A DNA stretch of 64,000 bases from Theristus sp. LFF4_11 (taxonomy: Eukaryota; Nematoda; Chromadorea; Monhysterida; Xyalidae): the NCBI GenBank assembly GCA_030248135.1, contig JASANC010001258.1, forward strand, positions 147,252-211,251, in the 5' to 3' direction. Each line of letters begins with the position of its first letter. Within the stretch, counting starts at the first letter, position 1. The notes beneath the pieces were generated by a model. That model ran no database searches. It had not been told where the DNA came from and was given only the letters and a program-made list of their open reading frames with translations. Both the position numbers and the translations under genes were made by a program. Of the stretch, positions 22,071-35,606 are shown one piece after another.

Positions 22071-25000
22071 AATTCATCATAGCTGATCAGTGTAACAGAT
22101 TTCGGCGTTCTTTGTGATATTGCACAGGCATGTGCGTGTGTTTTGTTTTCATTAACTTAATAAAACCACTGCAAAGTTATCCAATTGCTGCCAGATTCTT
22201 TTCTCCGGAATATAAACGTGAAAGTTGTCTTCCCTGCTCGGCTCTTGAAGGTTTCGCCATTTTGCGAGTGCGCCTTCCTGATTTCATCGCCGTCCACAGG
22301 CACCGCAAACGAACTCCGTTTCGAACTGCGCGTTGATTCAACGGGCGCTTCCAGGCGATTTTGTGCCATGTTTTCCTCTCACCGTTTATAAAACTTCCGT
22401 GTAACACTAACCACCGTTCATGCAGTTTTTTTTCAGTTGCTTCGGAAGCAGAAACGTTATGAAGAGAAGAACCAAATGAAACGTGTGAGAAACACCGGTT
22501 GTGCCGTGATTCACTACGAATGTCCAGCTAATGATGTTTACTGATCTGCGAGGAAACAATTTCGTTTTTCCGCTAGCTGTCATTCAACGAGTAGGACGCG
22601 TATCGAAAATGATATGCAAACAGTCCCTCGGAGTCCGTCAACTTCAAGTGCGTTTCTCAACCGCCGCCCGTTTTGTTCCAAACTCCAAGGTCCCAAGTTT
22701 ATCACCCCGCAAACTGAAATGGCCACATTACCCAGATCGTTTTACGCCACTACACATTCGTGTTATATTGCTGCAAATAAAGCGTGTGTGCCCATCCTAC
22801 GACACGAACTAAACGGCGATAACAACTTTTCGTTCATGCATTTTTAATAAATCCACGATCTCATGACACAGCGCCAGCACGACGGCGTTGAAGGCGTGTC
22901 CTGCTCCATCCATCTTGCATCGTCCATGCTGACTTGGTGTTCGCGTAGCCAGACTCACACCACAAAAATGGTGAGCATTTTTCATTTAAAAACGCACTGC
23001 AACTACAACATCATACTATCAATTCCGATTTGTGGTGTAAGTTATGATCAATTGCAGTCAAACGCCTGTAATCTCGATCTTGCAGCAGCACAGTGATTTC
23101 CAGTTGGCGAAATCGTCCATGAGTGTGCGTCAAACTACGCAAGCACCCCTTTTCAGACAACCATCGTTATTCATCAAAGTTTTTCATGAAGCCATCGGCA
23201 AGGGGTACACGCGTGTGATGCATGACGGGAAACGCCACGTCGTTAATGATGGCCGAAAAGACTTTTGTTGACTTCTCCATCCAGCTGTATTGTTGCCAAG
23301 TCTGGGATAATTAATTTTTCAGGCATAAAACCGACAGATATTGATCAAAAATCCGCCTGAAACATACCAAGCCGTTTGTCACCGGACTTTAAAAATGTAC
23401 GCAATATGCTTGGTAAATGACGGCAGTCTTGCTGACAGCTCAAAAAATAGATTTTGCGGGTATTAGATATTTTTCATCAAGATGCACTTTCCCTTTTTAT
23501 CAGCAGCTGCGATAGTAAGCTGAAATTCTCGCAAATTCTTGGGTCAAATGTCGCATTGCAACGACACGTGTTTCTTGTTCTTATTAATCAAATTAATTAT
23601 TTATTTACTTTTTTTATTCATAATTGCATTCCCACTAATAAGAATGATCATTATATCATTCATGGATGACATTCTGATGTGAAACACGTTTTTGCCGATA
23701 AACACCTGTTTCCGCTTTTCTCACATCGTTGATTCCCGCCAAAAGCCAGTCATTCAAACGAGGGAGTGGTGCTTGGCGGCAATACGAGACAAAATACCAA
23801 AATACCAGTCAAGCTGAAATGAAAGATGACATTCTTTGCTTGTGCTTATTCATCGGCATTTCCTGGGAGCCGTCTTTTCATAATTCATGAGTTTCACAGT
23901 TGAATCAACCGTAGTGTTGCTGTCACTTTTATTCTCACCAAATATTTTCACTTGCCAGCTTTTGAGATATCGACTTTTTTATTTTTTTACATGCAGATGA
24001 TTCACACGTTTTTGGAAGCGGTGCTACCCTCACACGCACACACACAATGGAACACAACAGCAGCAGTATAAAACAGAAAAGAAAAAGAACGAATAGCAGA
24101 CTCAAAAAATGTACAACAAAACCTGCAGATGCAGAAACATAGGAAACAGAAACAAACAACAAAGGTTTAGCATGCAATTGTGGCAAATAAAGTTTTTTTT
24201 GTTGAAAAAATATGCACAGACTTGTCATGGGGTGGGTGCAATGAGAAATTATGTACAAACTGTCAGGTTATAAAAACAGAAACAAAATAATTTTGTCACA
24301 TTTTTTCAGCATAACCCTGTGGAGAGCAACATAAAATAGAAATATTTTTAGACTGATGTTTTTAGCATTGTTTGAAAAAAACGAAAAAACGGCATAGACA
24401 AATAAAAAATGACTAATTTGGACTGAAATATGTAACTGTGCACACTTGCATTATCATAATCATTCCTCAGCCCATAAAACATCAAAATTATGGAAAAATA
24501 CCGTTTGAGCTCAAGAACACTAAAACTTTTTTTTCCAAACAAAACAAACGCCTTTCAAATATCTAAAAATGAAATAGTGTACACACGTGTGCGTAGTTTA
24601 CTGGTACACTGAGTTCAAACGTTAAACAAACAAAAAATACACAAATGGCAACCTTATCGTTTTGGACCAGAATATTGTTTGAAAACCCATGTTAAACAAT
24701 TTTTGTGGTATTTCATCTCAAGGTAATACAAGAACTATAATGAATACATGAATAAAGTTCCCTACATTTTAATTAGTTCTGTTCAAGCGAAAACGCGCAC
24801 TTAGCTGCTTAGTCGATATTTGAACCTTGATTTTTGGCAGATCGAAATCACACAGTTAAAAATGTCTAAAACCATAGCCGTGAGTCCCTCAAACTTTCCC
24901 ACACACACACACATACACAAGATCGCTCATAATTTCGCAAAAAAAACACAGACAATTTGAAAAAATGCAACTCCGTTTTATGACGGCCATGTTTCAAAAT

Positions 25001-28000
25001 TATTTCGCTTTTTATGAACTGGCCCCGGCGAACACGCAGACAAAATGCAACGTTCTAGTGGCAATATATTGTTGCGGCAGCTCATTCAACGTGATTTATG
25101 GGCCCATTTCGCGAGCAATATTGTTACTACCAGTCAGGCCTGGTGGCCCCCGTGCAACGTCGCGTTCGTATCAATGACACAAAGCAGGCAGATAGACACA
25201 CGGCACTGGCAGACGAAAAACGTGCTTGTACACTCTCTCGTTGTTGTTGTCGCATATTTTTATTCACAACACGAAACATAGCAGAAGCACATTTGCTGTT
25301 TTTGAAGCATATTCGCTGACCGACCAGTGCTCGGTACTGGAGTCACTGGACGCACTCGGAATTGAGAATTTGACGTTTTTTTTCTGACGTCGGGTGGCTC
25401 GGATCATGCAACAGACTGCAAGCAAGGCGTGTTTTTTTAATTTGTGAGATTCAATAAAAACCGCCTTCAAATATTTTCTGATCTTGAAGAATAACCTTTG
25501 CTTTTTTCAACTTTGAACAACTCCTAAGTGAAGCGGTTTGCTCAGCTGCCCGGACTTAACGCTACCGTAGGCGTCTGCTTTGCTTGCTATCTGTCTTTTT
25601 GCAGCTTGTCGCATGTGTGCTTGCTTGGCTGTTGTGTTAAGTGTAACTGGTATATATTTTATGTAAACACACAGACACACACAAACAGTCATTCAAATAC
25701 ACGACGCATATTTTATGTTTTATGGTGCCTGCCTGCTGATTATTTTGTTGGTAGCCAGCCACGTTATATTTTATTTTTATGGATATAAGAGTGTGTAAAT
25801 TGTGTGTGAATGGGCCATTTTTTGGGGCACAATATTAACGAGCTAATTTATGTTTGATAGGCTGAGCTGAACAGAAAACGTGCGGAAGACATTTTGACTT
25901 GATGTGACTTTTCGAAAGCTATTGCCTTTTTGTCTTTTAACAATCAAAAACGCATGTGTTGCAAAATTTCAAACCGACACAAAGCGTTTTTGGAATGCAA
26001 GCGAAAGAGCGTAACAGTGCAAAACGTTGACAGCAAGCAGCACCACTTTTGCTTACGATTCTCTATCCCTGTTCCTGTAAAGTTTCCAGATTCACTCCAG
26101 TTTCCTGACTATAACCGGCAGTTTTCCAAGTGCGACATCGCAGCAGCATAATTCCATTGTGCCCATCCCATGCGACACACGGGCACGCGCTCTGTTTTGC
26201 AACGGGGAACTAACAATTTTTTGATATAATGCTCATAGTCTCTGACACACACACAGTCGCTGCGCGCACAAAAGGCAAAATCAAGCCCCGCGCAAAATAC
26301 AGACTGCTTCGGGCGATTCATCAAAAAATGTCAAGCCTCTCTGTGTCTCTCTGGCGCTCGCCCATGGGCTGCCCACTGCCGAATCATCCATCTTGCGAGT
26401 GTCGGTTCGCCTGTGTGCGCATATGTAACGCTTACATTTATGTTCTGTTGCACACACAAACACACACATATACACACGCACAGATACACACAATCGGTAA
26501 CTGATATATTTATATTCACATCCACATGAACGAGCATTACAATAAACGGGTCACGAAGATCAACGGTCGCAGATAAAAAAAGACACCACAGCGTTGGACC
26601 GAACAACACCGAAGCACACACGGACCCCACAGGACTTTTGGGTGCTCTGATTTTTGTGGTGCGAGATTAGCGAACAGTCGAACCAACAGCAGTAACAACA
26701 GAGAGACACGAGATCGTGTTTATCGCAGGTCCATATGCCACAATGGCAGCCCGTGTGAAGCCTGCGCATTTCAGGCTCTTCAGCCGCACATCAAGCCAAC
26801 GGAGCGACGTGCGCCCGCCTTTTTTTCTCGGTCGCGCCAGCAGCGCATATCGGCAGCAGCCACGCATTTTTGATCTATGACGGCAGCGACTGAAAATATG
26901 ACCAGCCACAGCCGATGATTTATCACGCTGCAAGCGCATACACTGAAACTGCCGAAAATATCATTTCATATTTTGCAACCGGCTTGCGCTGTTTTTTTTC
27001 TGAACGGAGCGCTTTCGCAAATGTAATTTGTTATTAATATGCTTCGCGAAGCACACCAGGAAAAGTTAGATGATTTTTTGGCTCGAAGAATGACTGATCA
27101 AAATTTAGATGGTTTGTCATCGTAAACAATGTCACATTGCATCAACCTTTTTTCACATTCTACTTAGTCTTCTGTGCCGTATTAAATGAGCGGACCGAAA
27201 AGAACATAACAAGAAATCATGATGGGAATTAGCAGCAACTTGCGATTAATTCCGCACAGCATTTCCCATTCCGGTTTTGCATTCATGCACCACCAGCCGT
27301 TTGTTTTTTTACAAGCCCACACACAGACACGATTGAAACGGTAAAAAAAAAACACGGTGTTGGGTGTTGCGTGCGTTTGTACGGCTAGAACTGCACCAGA
27401 TTTTGGCGCCTGGGCTGGGATATTTTCACTATCCAAACCGTCTCATTAGCTATTCAAAAAAACAGCAAAAAACCAAACACATACATACCAAACAAAGCTC
27501 CAGCAGTTTTTAAAGCGAAGTTGTCGGATACACGATACCACCACACATGTATACGTTTAAAAAACCTTGAAACTGCGATCAGATAGCGTTGCTATTTTAT
27601 TACAGTTTTGTCTACGTTTTTCAAAAATACACAGCGTTTTTTTTGACAGATATTCACACTTTTTACCGCCGACGCAAACCGGTAAAGCTTTGTGATGGCT
27701 GACTGTTCCCTGTAAAAAGGTTAGCAGTGGCCGAATCAAGCGGTGCTCTGTGCAAGCGTTGGCATTTGGCAGATCGCATAGAGTCCGTTTTTCTTCACAC
27801 GCCTGTGCGGTGTCGGGAAACGCTAAATGCAAATGAGTGTTGCTCACAACGTGCGAGGATGAACATGAAGCATCTTTTGAAATCATACCGTAATCGATCA
27901 TTTAATTGTTCGATTCACTTGAACTGTCAACAGTGAAATTGCTGGAGTTGTTTTTTTGTAATTCTAGGCGAATTACTCGCCTTGAAACATTGCATTCAAC

Positions 28001-30487
28001 ACCGCTTCATATAAAACAAACATTTGCACCAGTATTCGCGCGCAACAACATCCCACACCTCTTAATCGCTTCACAATTACTTGCATTGGGAACGCCCCCC
28101 GATGGCCCATAAATCGTACATCTACTGCGCCGGTTTCATATATTTTATAATCTCTCCATCGTACACACGCTGAATCGCAAATCAAGTCAAATCGGACATC
28201 TCGCAATTTCAGCTGCCTCGAGTTATAGCAAGGCACACGTAATGCAAATGCTGAATATACCGTGATACCGGCGACTATTGCGATTGTACAACCAGTGAAA
28301 GCGCAAAGCTCAACGCAACCGATAAGTGCATAATCCTGAACCGAACAGAAACTTCAACTTTGAGATATCCGGTTTCGCTGTTCGCACAGACAGAACTGAA
28401 CGCAATTTGCAATCAGAACGATCGTGGCGCCGTGTTTTATGGTCGCACAAAGTCAATGCAATGAATCAAACTGTGTCGGCCACAAATCACACGCGCAAAC
28501 GTGCCCCCATGTCCATGTGCGTTTGAAATCGCCATGTACGAACCAAAGTATAAATCTCTGTGTGATTCTATAACCATGTTTTTAAATTCAGTTCTCATGG
28601 CCTCCTGACACCAAAAGCAAACACACACAAAACGCAGATTGACTCAATTTCTGTGTGAAACTCTGCACACTTGTACGCAAGCTCTTTTCAATATTCCATA
28701 CAAGCTTTCAAAACAAAAGCTTTCGTCTTTTCAGTCTGTACAGGGTGGGCCAAAAATGCAAATTTCAAAGGGATTGTCACTCGTATTTAGCACCAAAATT
28801 TATGCTTTCTTTTTACGCATTCAAATTTCAGCTGAAAATATTGATCCAAATTGCTGCAGTCGAAAAAATACAAAAGTTGCTTTTTTGAATTCGTGCGAGT
28901 CATACTCTGGCTTCAATATTTTGCACCAGCCTCTGATTTGTCATAAATGTTGCTGACTGAACACCACAGAATGAAAATTGTGGAGCTGTCTTGTTCTGCC
29001 ATCTTGACGGTGCTTTTTGCGTTTATTCAGCATAAAACACCAAAAATGACTTTTTCTGCACATCGATGTTTTTGACGGAAATTCGACTACATAAAAGAAG
29101 GCATAAATTCTATAAGTGTTCCAAAGTTTAGCTCAATCTCTCCTAATCTGGGACTAATACGAGCCATTTTAAATGTTCACTTATTTGGCCCACCCTGTAT
29201 TTCGCAAGATGCAAGTGCAATGCGGGGCTCTCCTTTGGATCGGAGGAACCCAGAGCGGTAAGAGTGATGAGTCAATCTCAGTCGCGCAACGCCTCAGTCC
29301 TCACCCGGAAACTGAGTGAAAACGAACGTCCGTAATGCTGAAACAGCGACATTTCATTCGTGTGTGTCTGCCTGATGGTACAATTTTTATTCGGCCTCAG
29401 ATTTCTCGGGGTTCCTTGGAAGTCTATGCCCCACGCAGTTTTTCATTCTCCCAAAACTGTCGGAAAGTCATGACCCATCGCACCAGTTTCCTCAAAAAAA
29501 ACGCAAACAAAAAGGCGAAATAATGCCTGTGACCCGGACGCCCCGGTCCCGGCCCCGGCCTCTGCCGTTATCTGCAAATAATCAGCGCTCGACCAGGCAA
29601 AAAAGCGCGCCGGCCGAATATGAAGTAGAAAGTTGATAAATGACACTGTGGCGGTCTTTGAAGTCTGCTTCTTATCACGCGCAGTCAATCAGGGCTCCAC
29701 GATCATGTATAGACCAGAAGAAAAAAGACCGATATCGCGTCTTGAAGCCAGTTTTTTTTAATCGGCATGAAGAAAAATTAGATTTATCTCAGCAATTAAG
29801 AAGCGTGTGCACGTAATATTTCGCTTGAGCAGAACCTGTGCCGCGCCGAAGGATGGAGTGAAGAAATATGAAAGTGTTGCAGTAACAATGATTGGGAAAC
29901 ACTGTCTCAATAAATTCATAAAATACAGTCAATCAGTCAAACATCTTTGCAGTTTTCCACATGGTTCTTGGCATGCTGTGCCCATCACCGATTGTACCAC
30001 ACAGAAGCGGATAATTTAAGGGCAGCTGCATAAGTTTTGAGTTTTGTGTGTTTGACTGTTTGGAAAAAAAATAAGGAACACAGATAACAAAACAATCGCA
30101 TGTGTGTTGTACAAGCAAACCCTGTAGTGCGTGCTGTCGAGCAAAATGTGTGCAAGCTTAAAAGAAAATTCAATGAACCCCTACCACTAAAATATCGAAC
30201 ATATAATTTAAATCAACCAATCAAATACTGTCGGTTGCAAAACAGCAAAAAACATTGATAATGCCACAATTAACACTGACGTAGTTTCTGGAGTGAGAAA
30301 AATGTTTGTGTTAAACACAAATCAAAAACACAAAACGTTCACATGTCGGGGCGGATAAACACAATAAATGAACTAACCTTCTGTCAGAGGCGCCAACAGA
30401 AACAACAACAGTTCAAGTTCAATATTTCAACTATAATAGCGGTGTAGCGCTGGAGGATTGCGGCCAGCAGAGTGTCGGCGTGTACAC
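22071..30487. other. 8.4 kb stretch without a supported gene
   Basis: AT-rich, with CA/TG microsatellites (24028-24050, 24898-24915, 26435-26495) and one mariner-like element (28741-29197). The right edge contains the 3' UTR of Frizzled, the left edge the DEG/ENaC promoter. On the minus strand two patches look coding-like (about 22830-22925 and 23165-23290) but have no recognisable family or consistent splice chain. I found no tRNA cloverleaf by eye, which is not a full search. Confidence 0.45.
28741..29197. mobile_element. Non-autonomous mariner-like element
   Basis: 457 bp. The left end CAGGGTGGGCCAAAAATG and the right end TTTGGCCCACCCTG are inverted repeats flanked by TA (28739-28740, 29198-29199). 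CAGGGTGGGCCA ends with TA duplication are characteristic of mariner/Tc1 elements. There is no transposase frame. A fragment of the same terminus (ATCCACCCTGTA) is at about 48857-48870. Confidence 0.85.
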
Positions 30488-33400
30488 TCACGCCCTCGCG
30501 TACATCGGCAGCACCGGGCGCATCATGTCGGGCGCCATCGCGTTCGTCGCATGCGCATGCTGCATGCCGCTCATTGGCGCCGCCGTGCCGCCGACGGTCG
30601 CCGTGTTCAACGCGAACGGCACCGGCGGTCGTGCGACCAGTGGCGCTGTCGCCGGCGAGTGTTGCGCGTGCGGCGCACGATTCACAACGGGCGTCGCGTT
30701 GCCGCGTCGCCAGAACAGTCGCGCGTAAAAGTTGTGCCACGAGGAGACGGTCTTCGAGCTGAAGATCCAGACGGCGCACGTGATGCCGACGACCAGTGCC
30801 ATCAGGTACTTGATGACGAACACGAGAAACTCGGGCGCGACGGCGTCACGGCGCCGGTCGAATCGCGGGTCGCCGACGCACGGCACGAATTGTTGCTGGT
30901 GGTGGTTGGGAGAGTTCGAGTGTTGTTGGTGTTGTTGCTGTAGTGTCGAGTGTGGACTGCCAGCGACCAGCACCGTCTCGGACATGCAGCGCATGCTGTG
31001 CCAGGTGCGCAGCCACGCCGGCAGCGCGCTCGACTGGTAGCCGAGACAAGCGAGCGTCACCACCGCCGGCACGATGTACATGAAGCTGAACGCGCTGATT
31101 CGCAGCATCAGCTTCTCGAGTTTGTCGATCTTCTCGCCCTTGTTGCCGTCCTGGTATTTGATGTAGTAGCGGCGGATGCGCAGCATCGACACGAAACCGC
31201 AGAAGAGGAACAGCACGCCAATCACTGTAAAATGGGCCAGCTCAATGAAGATTGGAGAAATTTTTATGAAACCATGTAGTTCGTGACAACGCACACAAGC
31301 AGATGCCGAGTGGTATGAGCACGAAGTTGCGCAGCGCGGTGCTGTCCCAGTTGCCGACCGAGCAGATGCCCGTGAACGGATCACCGTCGATCTTGTGCGA
31401 CACGAGTATGCCCATCATCAACAGCGCTGGGATGCCCCACGCGACCAGGTGGAAGAAATGAGCCTGCATAAAACAAATGCGATTTAGCCAAGGGCTGTGA
31501 GACAGACTGTGAAAGTGCCAATCACAGTGGAGCAACAGTGAGACAGTAAAAATTCAATTATATCGGTGCAACAAATAATCGTTAATAATCGTTATTTGAC
31601 AAAGGTGTACAATCTATTGACAAATCACTTCATACCTGTTGCTCAATGGCCTCCTGTCCCCACTTTAGGTTCGCAGCAAGGAACCACGTGAAGCAGAGCA
31701 GCACCCACCAAATGCTGCTGGCCATGTTGAAGAAGTAGTGCAACACTGCGAGCACGGTGCAGCCGATCTCGCTGGTGCCTGCAAATGGCGTTACAGACAC
31801 GTGAAAGTGCTAGTTGAAACGAATGAAGGCATACTTGCGCTGAAAAGTCAAACATCGGTGGGGCAGTTTCGTTTTGGTGCATACGAGCCAACGAATGCAG
31901 CCAATTTAGCTATGGTGATATATACGTGCAGAAAACGGTTGCCACCGCAAACAGAACAGCGTTGACTCGGTCAACCTTGCACAACGAGCGCCTTCGGCAC
32001 CATGCTCGCGAGCGGACTCATCAGCTGCGACGCGGCCGCGCCACCTCCGGTCGTCGCGAGCAGCATCGCCGCGTGATTCGGCGACGGCGTGCACGCCAGC
32101 TCGTTCTCGGTGACGAAGCCGACGATGTAGACGCACGAGATGACGAGATAGCAGAGCGCCATGAAGAATATCGGGCGAACCGGATACGGGAAACGTTGAA
32201 TGTCGACGAAGAACGTCAACACGGTGAACAGCGTCGCCGCCGCGCAGCCGATCGCCCACAGACCCGTCCAGAATCGCAGGAAGTCGCGTTGCTCGCCGCC
32301 GAAGAAAACCTGAAGTTGGAAGAAAATTGCATTCATTCATTCAATAGTCAGTACCATTATAATAGCACACATTTCTAATTTGGAATCAAATTAATGGCAA
32401 TTGTTCGTCCAACCAACCCCAGCAGCACACAATGCCAAGCGCACCTTATCGAACGAATCCTTGTCGCACGGGAACGCACACTGGCGTACGAGCTCGGATC
32501 CGAAGTTCAGCCGGTAGTGCTCGGGATCCTTCAGTTGCGCCGACGACAACGCGCTCGGGCAGACGTAGGTCGCGTTCACGACGGCGCCGGACGTGGCTGC
32601 GCGATTCTTGTGGTTGCCGTTCGCGTTGTTCGGATTGGCCGAGTCTGACGAGACGGGCGGCTCAAAGTGCGACGGCTTCAGCGAGATCGCGCCGAAACCG
32701 CCGGTCGGTCGCTCGTTCGGCGACGTTTTCGTCTTGTTCTCGCCGACGCAGAGACCCTCGTTCTTGAACTTCTTGCACTGGAGCGACTCCGGCCACGAGA
32801 AGCCGAACTTGTTCATCAGATCCTCGCAGCCTTGACGCGCCGACTCGCACAGGTGACGACACGGTGGGATCGGTCTGAAATAAGGAGACGCAAACGACGG
32901 TTTTTTTGTCAACGGAACTCAACTCACGCAAACCGGCACAACTGATCTCATTAAATGAAACAGCTTTTAAATGCACCTGTAATCAATCGCAACATGTAAA
33001 TTTTGAGACAGGTCTTGTAAAAACGACCATACCTTTCCATCACGGTGCAGACGGGCGCGTACATGGTGCAGAGGAAGAATTTCAAGTCTGGGCTGCACTG
33101 CACTTTGACGAGCGGCAGGAACTGGTGAACCTGCCATACGAACGGGCATTTGAAGTTTTAGCTGATCACAAGCACAAACTGAATTTAGCAAACAAAAAAA
33201 ACCAAAACATCTGACTGACTGCAAGTTCGACAGTAAAGCACAAATTGCTGTCGCGGCTTAATGCAGTAAAAAAACAATCCAAAAAAACTAAACTCCAGCC
33301 ATTCCACCAACCTCGAGTGCCGCGTCCTCCTGCGTCAGATGATTCAGCAGATTCGGGAATATGGTCATGTTGTAGGCGATGTCCTGGCACATTGCGATCG

Positions 33401-33608
33401 TGATCTGCGTGCACTTGGCGCTGACGGGGGCACCGTCCTGCCCGTAGAAGTGGTGGTACTCGTTGTTGTTGGCGTTGCCTGCGCCGGCCACTGGCGGGCC
33501 GAATTCGTTGCTAAATTGACCCAAGTCTTGGCCATTCTGACGCGGCGACACCAACGTGATCGAAAACAACACTAAAACGGTCGCAGTCCCGAGGATACCG
33601 GGTGACAT
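30488..33608 (-). CDS. Frizzled Wnt receptor
   Basis: Seven minus-strand exons: 33608-33312, 33130-33033, 32874-32445, 32309-31976, 31778-31636, 31463-31295, 31224-30488 (735 aa, phases closed). The N-terminus has a signal peptide ([16 protein letters not shown]). The Cys-rich domain follows with all ten cysteines ([10 protein letters not shown] ... [16 protein letters not shown] ... PPCRHLC ... GC ... LQC). An Asn-rich linker leads to seven membrane spans with Frizzled-typical [21 protein letters not shown] and [19 protein letters not shown]7 is followed by KTVSSW, the KTxxxW motif that binds Dishevelled. Extracellular loop 3 is enlarged by a Gln/His-rich insert (about 31000-30890). The subtype is uncertain. 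A strong-looking donor (GTGAGTGT) overlaps the stop codon, and an alternative 42 bp intron there would change the last residues. Confidence 0.92.
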
Positions 33609-35336
33609 GATGTTTTGTGAGCGATAGCGTTTTGAATTATAATATTTCGTGGTAGTTGATGGTTTCAATCTGAAAACCAACAAAACAACATAAATCAACA
33701 CAATAACACACATGGACACTTTTTTACAAAACGCAAAAAATCAAAGCAATAAAAAAATCAACACTCAATCAAAATAAAACATCAAGGATATAAATAAAAA
33801 CAATATTATTATTATTGAAACACACGCGAGCAAACGCAACCGCGAAAGCACCCAATAAACAACGCCAAACGACCGACAGTAAATCTAAATTGCTCCAAAG
33901 TGGAGCGCAATAGGAAAACGCGAGCACTGCTAGTCGAGAGACAAAAAAACACACACAACAAAACGCTAAAACATAAAGACAGTCAGAGAACTGGCAAGAA
34001 AACGCGCGCGCACACACAGTCAAACGTGTTGCAAATTATCGCTCGCTGCTCGTCTTGTAAAGTATTGGAAAGATGGTCGAAATAAATTATAATAAAATCC
34101 AATAATCACATTTTACGACACCGATATACACGCACAGTGTGAGACAGTATGTGTAAGCAGTTATCGTCAAAAACACACACTATTCAATAGAGAGACGGAG
34201 AACATATTAGATTTAAATGACGTGTAAACGAGCATATTACGCTCATATACCGTTCGGAGCTCGGGCAAATTTATCGGGCGCAGCACACAGCACAGGAACA
34301 ATGAACGCACACTCGCGAACGCATAACAACACACTTGGAAGAGACGCGTGTGCTTTATGGCGCACGATAAATCACGCTCGGTCGGGCAAAACTGAGCACC
34401 GACGTACCGTTTTAACACCAAGCAAACAGCCAATAACAACAACAAACACAAACGCACACACACACACAAGCAACAGTATCATTGCAAAAATGAAAACCAG
34501 AAAGAGCACCACACCACACACCACACGTCGGCAATCGCAGCAAAATGGCATTGCATACACGTATACGAACTATACAGAGAGACACAACACAGACAAACGT
34601 TGTGTTTGTTTCTGATGATATGCGAAAAACATTGCCCGCCACACACGCACAGACGTGTACACGAAAATATGGACGGTGGAAAAAATCCGCTATGATAGCC
34701 ACTTTGACTGTTGGAATGTCGGTTTAGTAGGTATATCATTGGAGTGAATTGATGATGCGATTTTTGGTGGACGCGCGGTGTAATCTAAACACACACGACA
34801 ACGCACAGACACGCACAAACGCACAACACAACGTGCACACACACATGCACACACACGCACGCCGCAAATGATTGATTGAAACGCGCGCCTGTTTGGGAGT
34901 AGTCCGGCATGTTGATGTTTCAGGTTGCTCGTTAATGCGGACAAGCGTTTCCAACCGAGGCGGCTGCTTTGAAATCTCTCACGCGTTTTCACGTTTATCG
35001 ATTTAATTTGACTCTGGTTATTTTTTTTTGAAAAAAGTCGAAAACTCGTAAAAATTCGCTAGTTTTATTTCGGCTTTGTGACGTGCAAACGTAAAGAAAC
35101 TGCTGATGCTTTCGCTTTTATGTACATTTGTGCTGTGAGTTTGACCATTTTTTTAAGTCCAATCTTATGCAAAAAGATGAGTTCCAGCACACAGCGCTGC
35201 GGCAGTGATGAAAACAATATGCGTTGTGAGAAAATCTATCAAGCGGTTTTGTATATGAACAAAGCAAATCTGCTGTATTCATCCTCAACCTACATACATG
35301 TATAGCCGTTCCGTAAAAGAATGTTTCATGTTTCTA
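33609..35336. other. Intergenic, CA-rich
   Basis: Upstream region of Frizzled and 5' side of the methyltransferase. Strand-asymmetric CA/ACAC-rich sequence (33950-34020, 34430-34480, 34770-34870) dominates. I looked here for the missing N-terminal exons of the methyltransferase and did not find them. Confidence 0.5.
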
Positions 35337-35603
35337 CGGTATGGCCGGTTAAACATGGCAGCTTTTTTCAGGGTGCAAGGAGCGCGCGAATTTTGAATGA
35401 AAGAAAAAAGACGTTCAGAAACTGAATTGTGTGCCAAATTTGACGCGTTTTTTTTAACTAAAATGGATTATCCGCGCTATTCTATTCATTCTTCATCACT
35501 TGTACACATGATTGGGAATTACGTTGGCTTTTTTGAAAAAGACAACTCCTAGTCTGCGGCTGATCCCGCCTTGATGAACTGTCTCATTTATTCAGCCATA
35601 CTG
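35337..35603. mobile_element. CAGTATGGC MITE forming a 3' splice site
   Basis: 267 bp, ends CGGTATGGCCGG and CAGCCATACTG, TA duplications at 35335-35336 and 35604-35605. It is about as long as, and clearly homologous to, the inverted copy at 17246-17509. The right TA plus the next G makes the TAG acceptor for the exon starting at 35607. Confidence 0.88.
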
Positions 35604-35606
35604 TAG

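Noticed and set aside
22157..22369. Frame with MAQNRLEAPVESTRSS as the DEG/ENaC first exon
   Set aside because: No donor gives phase 0 for the next exon at 21803. The exon 22070-21939 does, with its own ATG, so it was preferred.
26420..26500. CA-repeat open frames on both strands
   Set aside because: Microsatellite sequence keeps frames open by composition; there is no coding signal.
29220..29340. Possible tRNA or small RNA gene in a GC-rich patch
   Set aside because: I could not fold an acceptor stem with T- and D-arms, and no A/B box pair is convincing.
30446..30487. 42 bp intron replacing the Frizzled stop codon
   Set aside because: GTGAGTGT is a good donor, but the intron would be shorter than any other here and adds only five residues. 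Kept as a note only.
35078..35305. Frame starting MTCKRKETADAF as the missing 5' exon of the methyltransferase
   Set aside because: It lacks the expected SAM-binding motif, and no donor gives the two-base carry needed at 35607.
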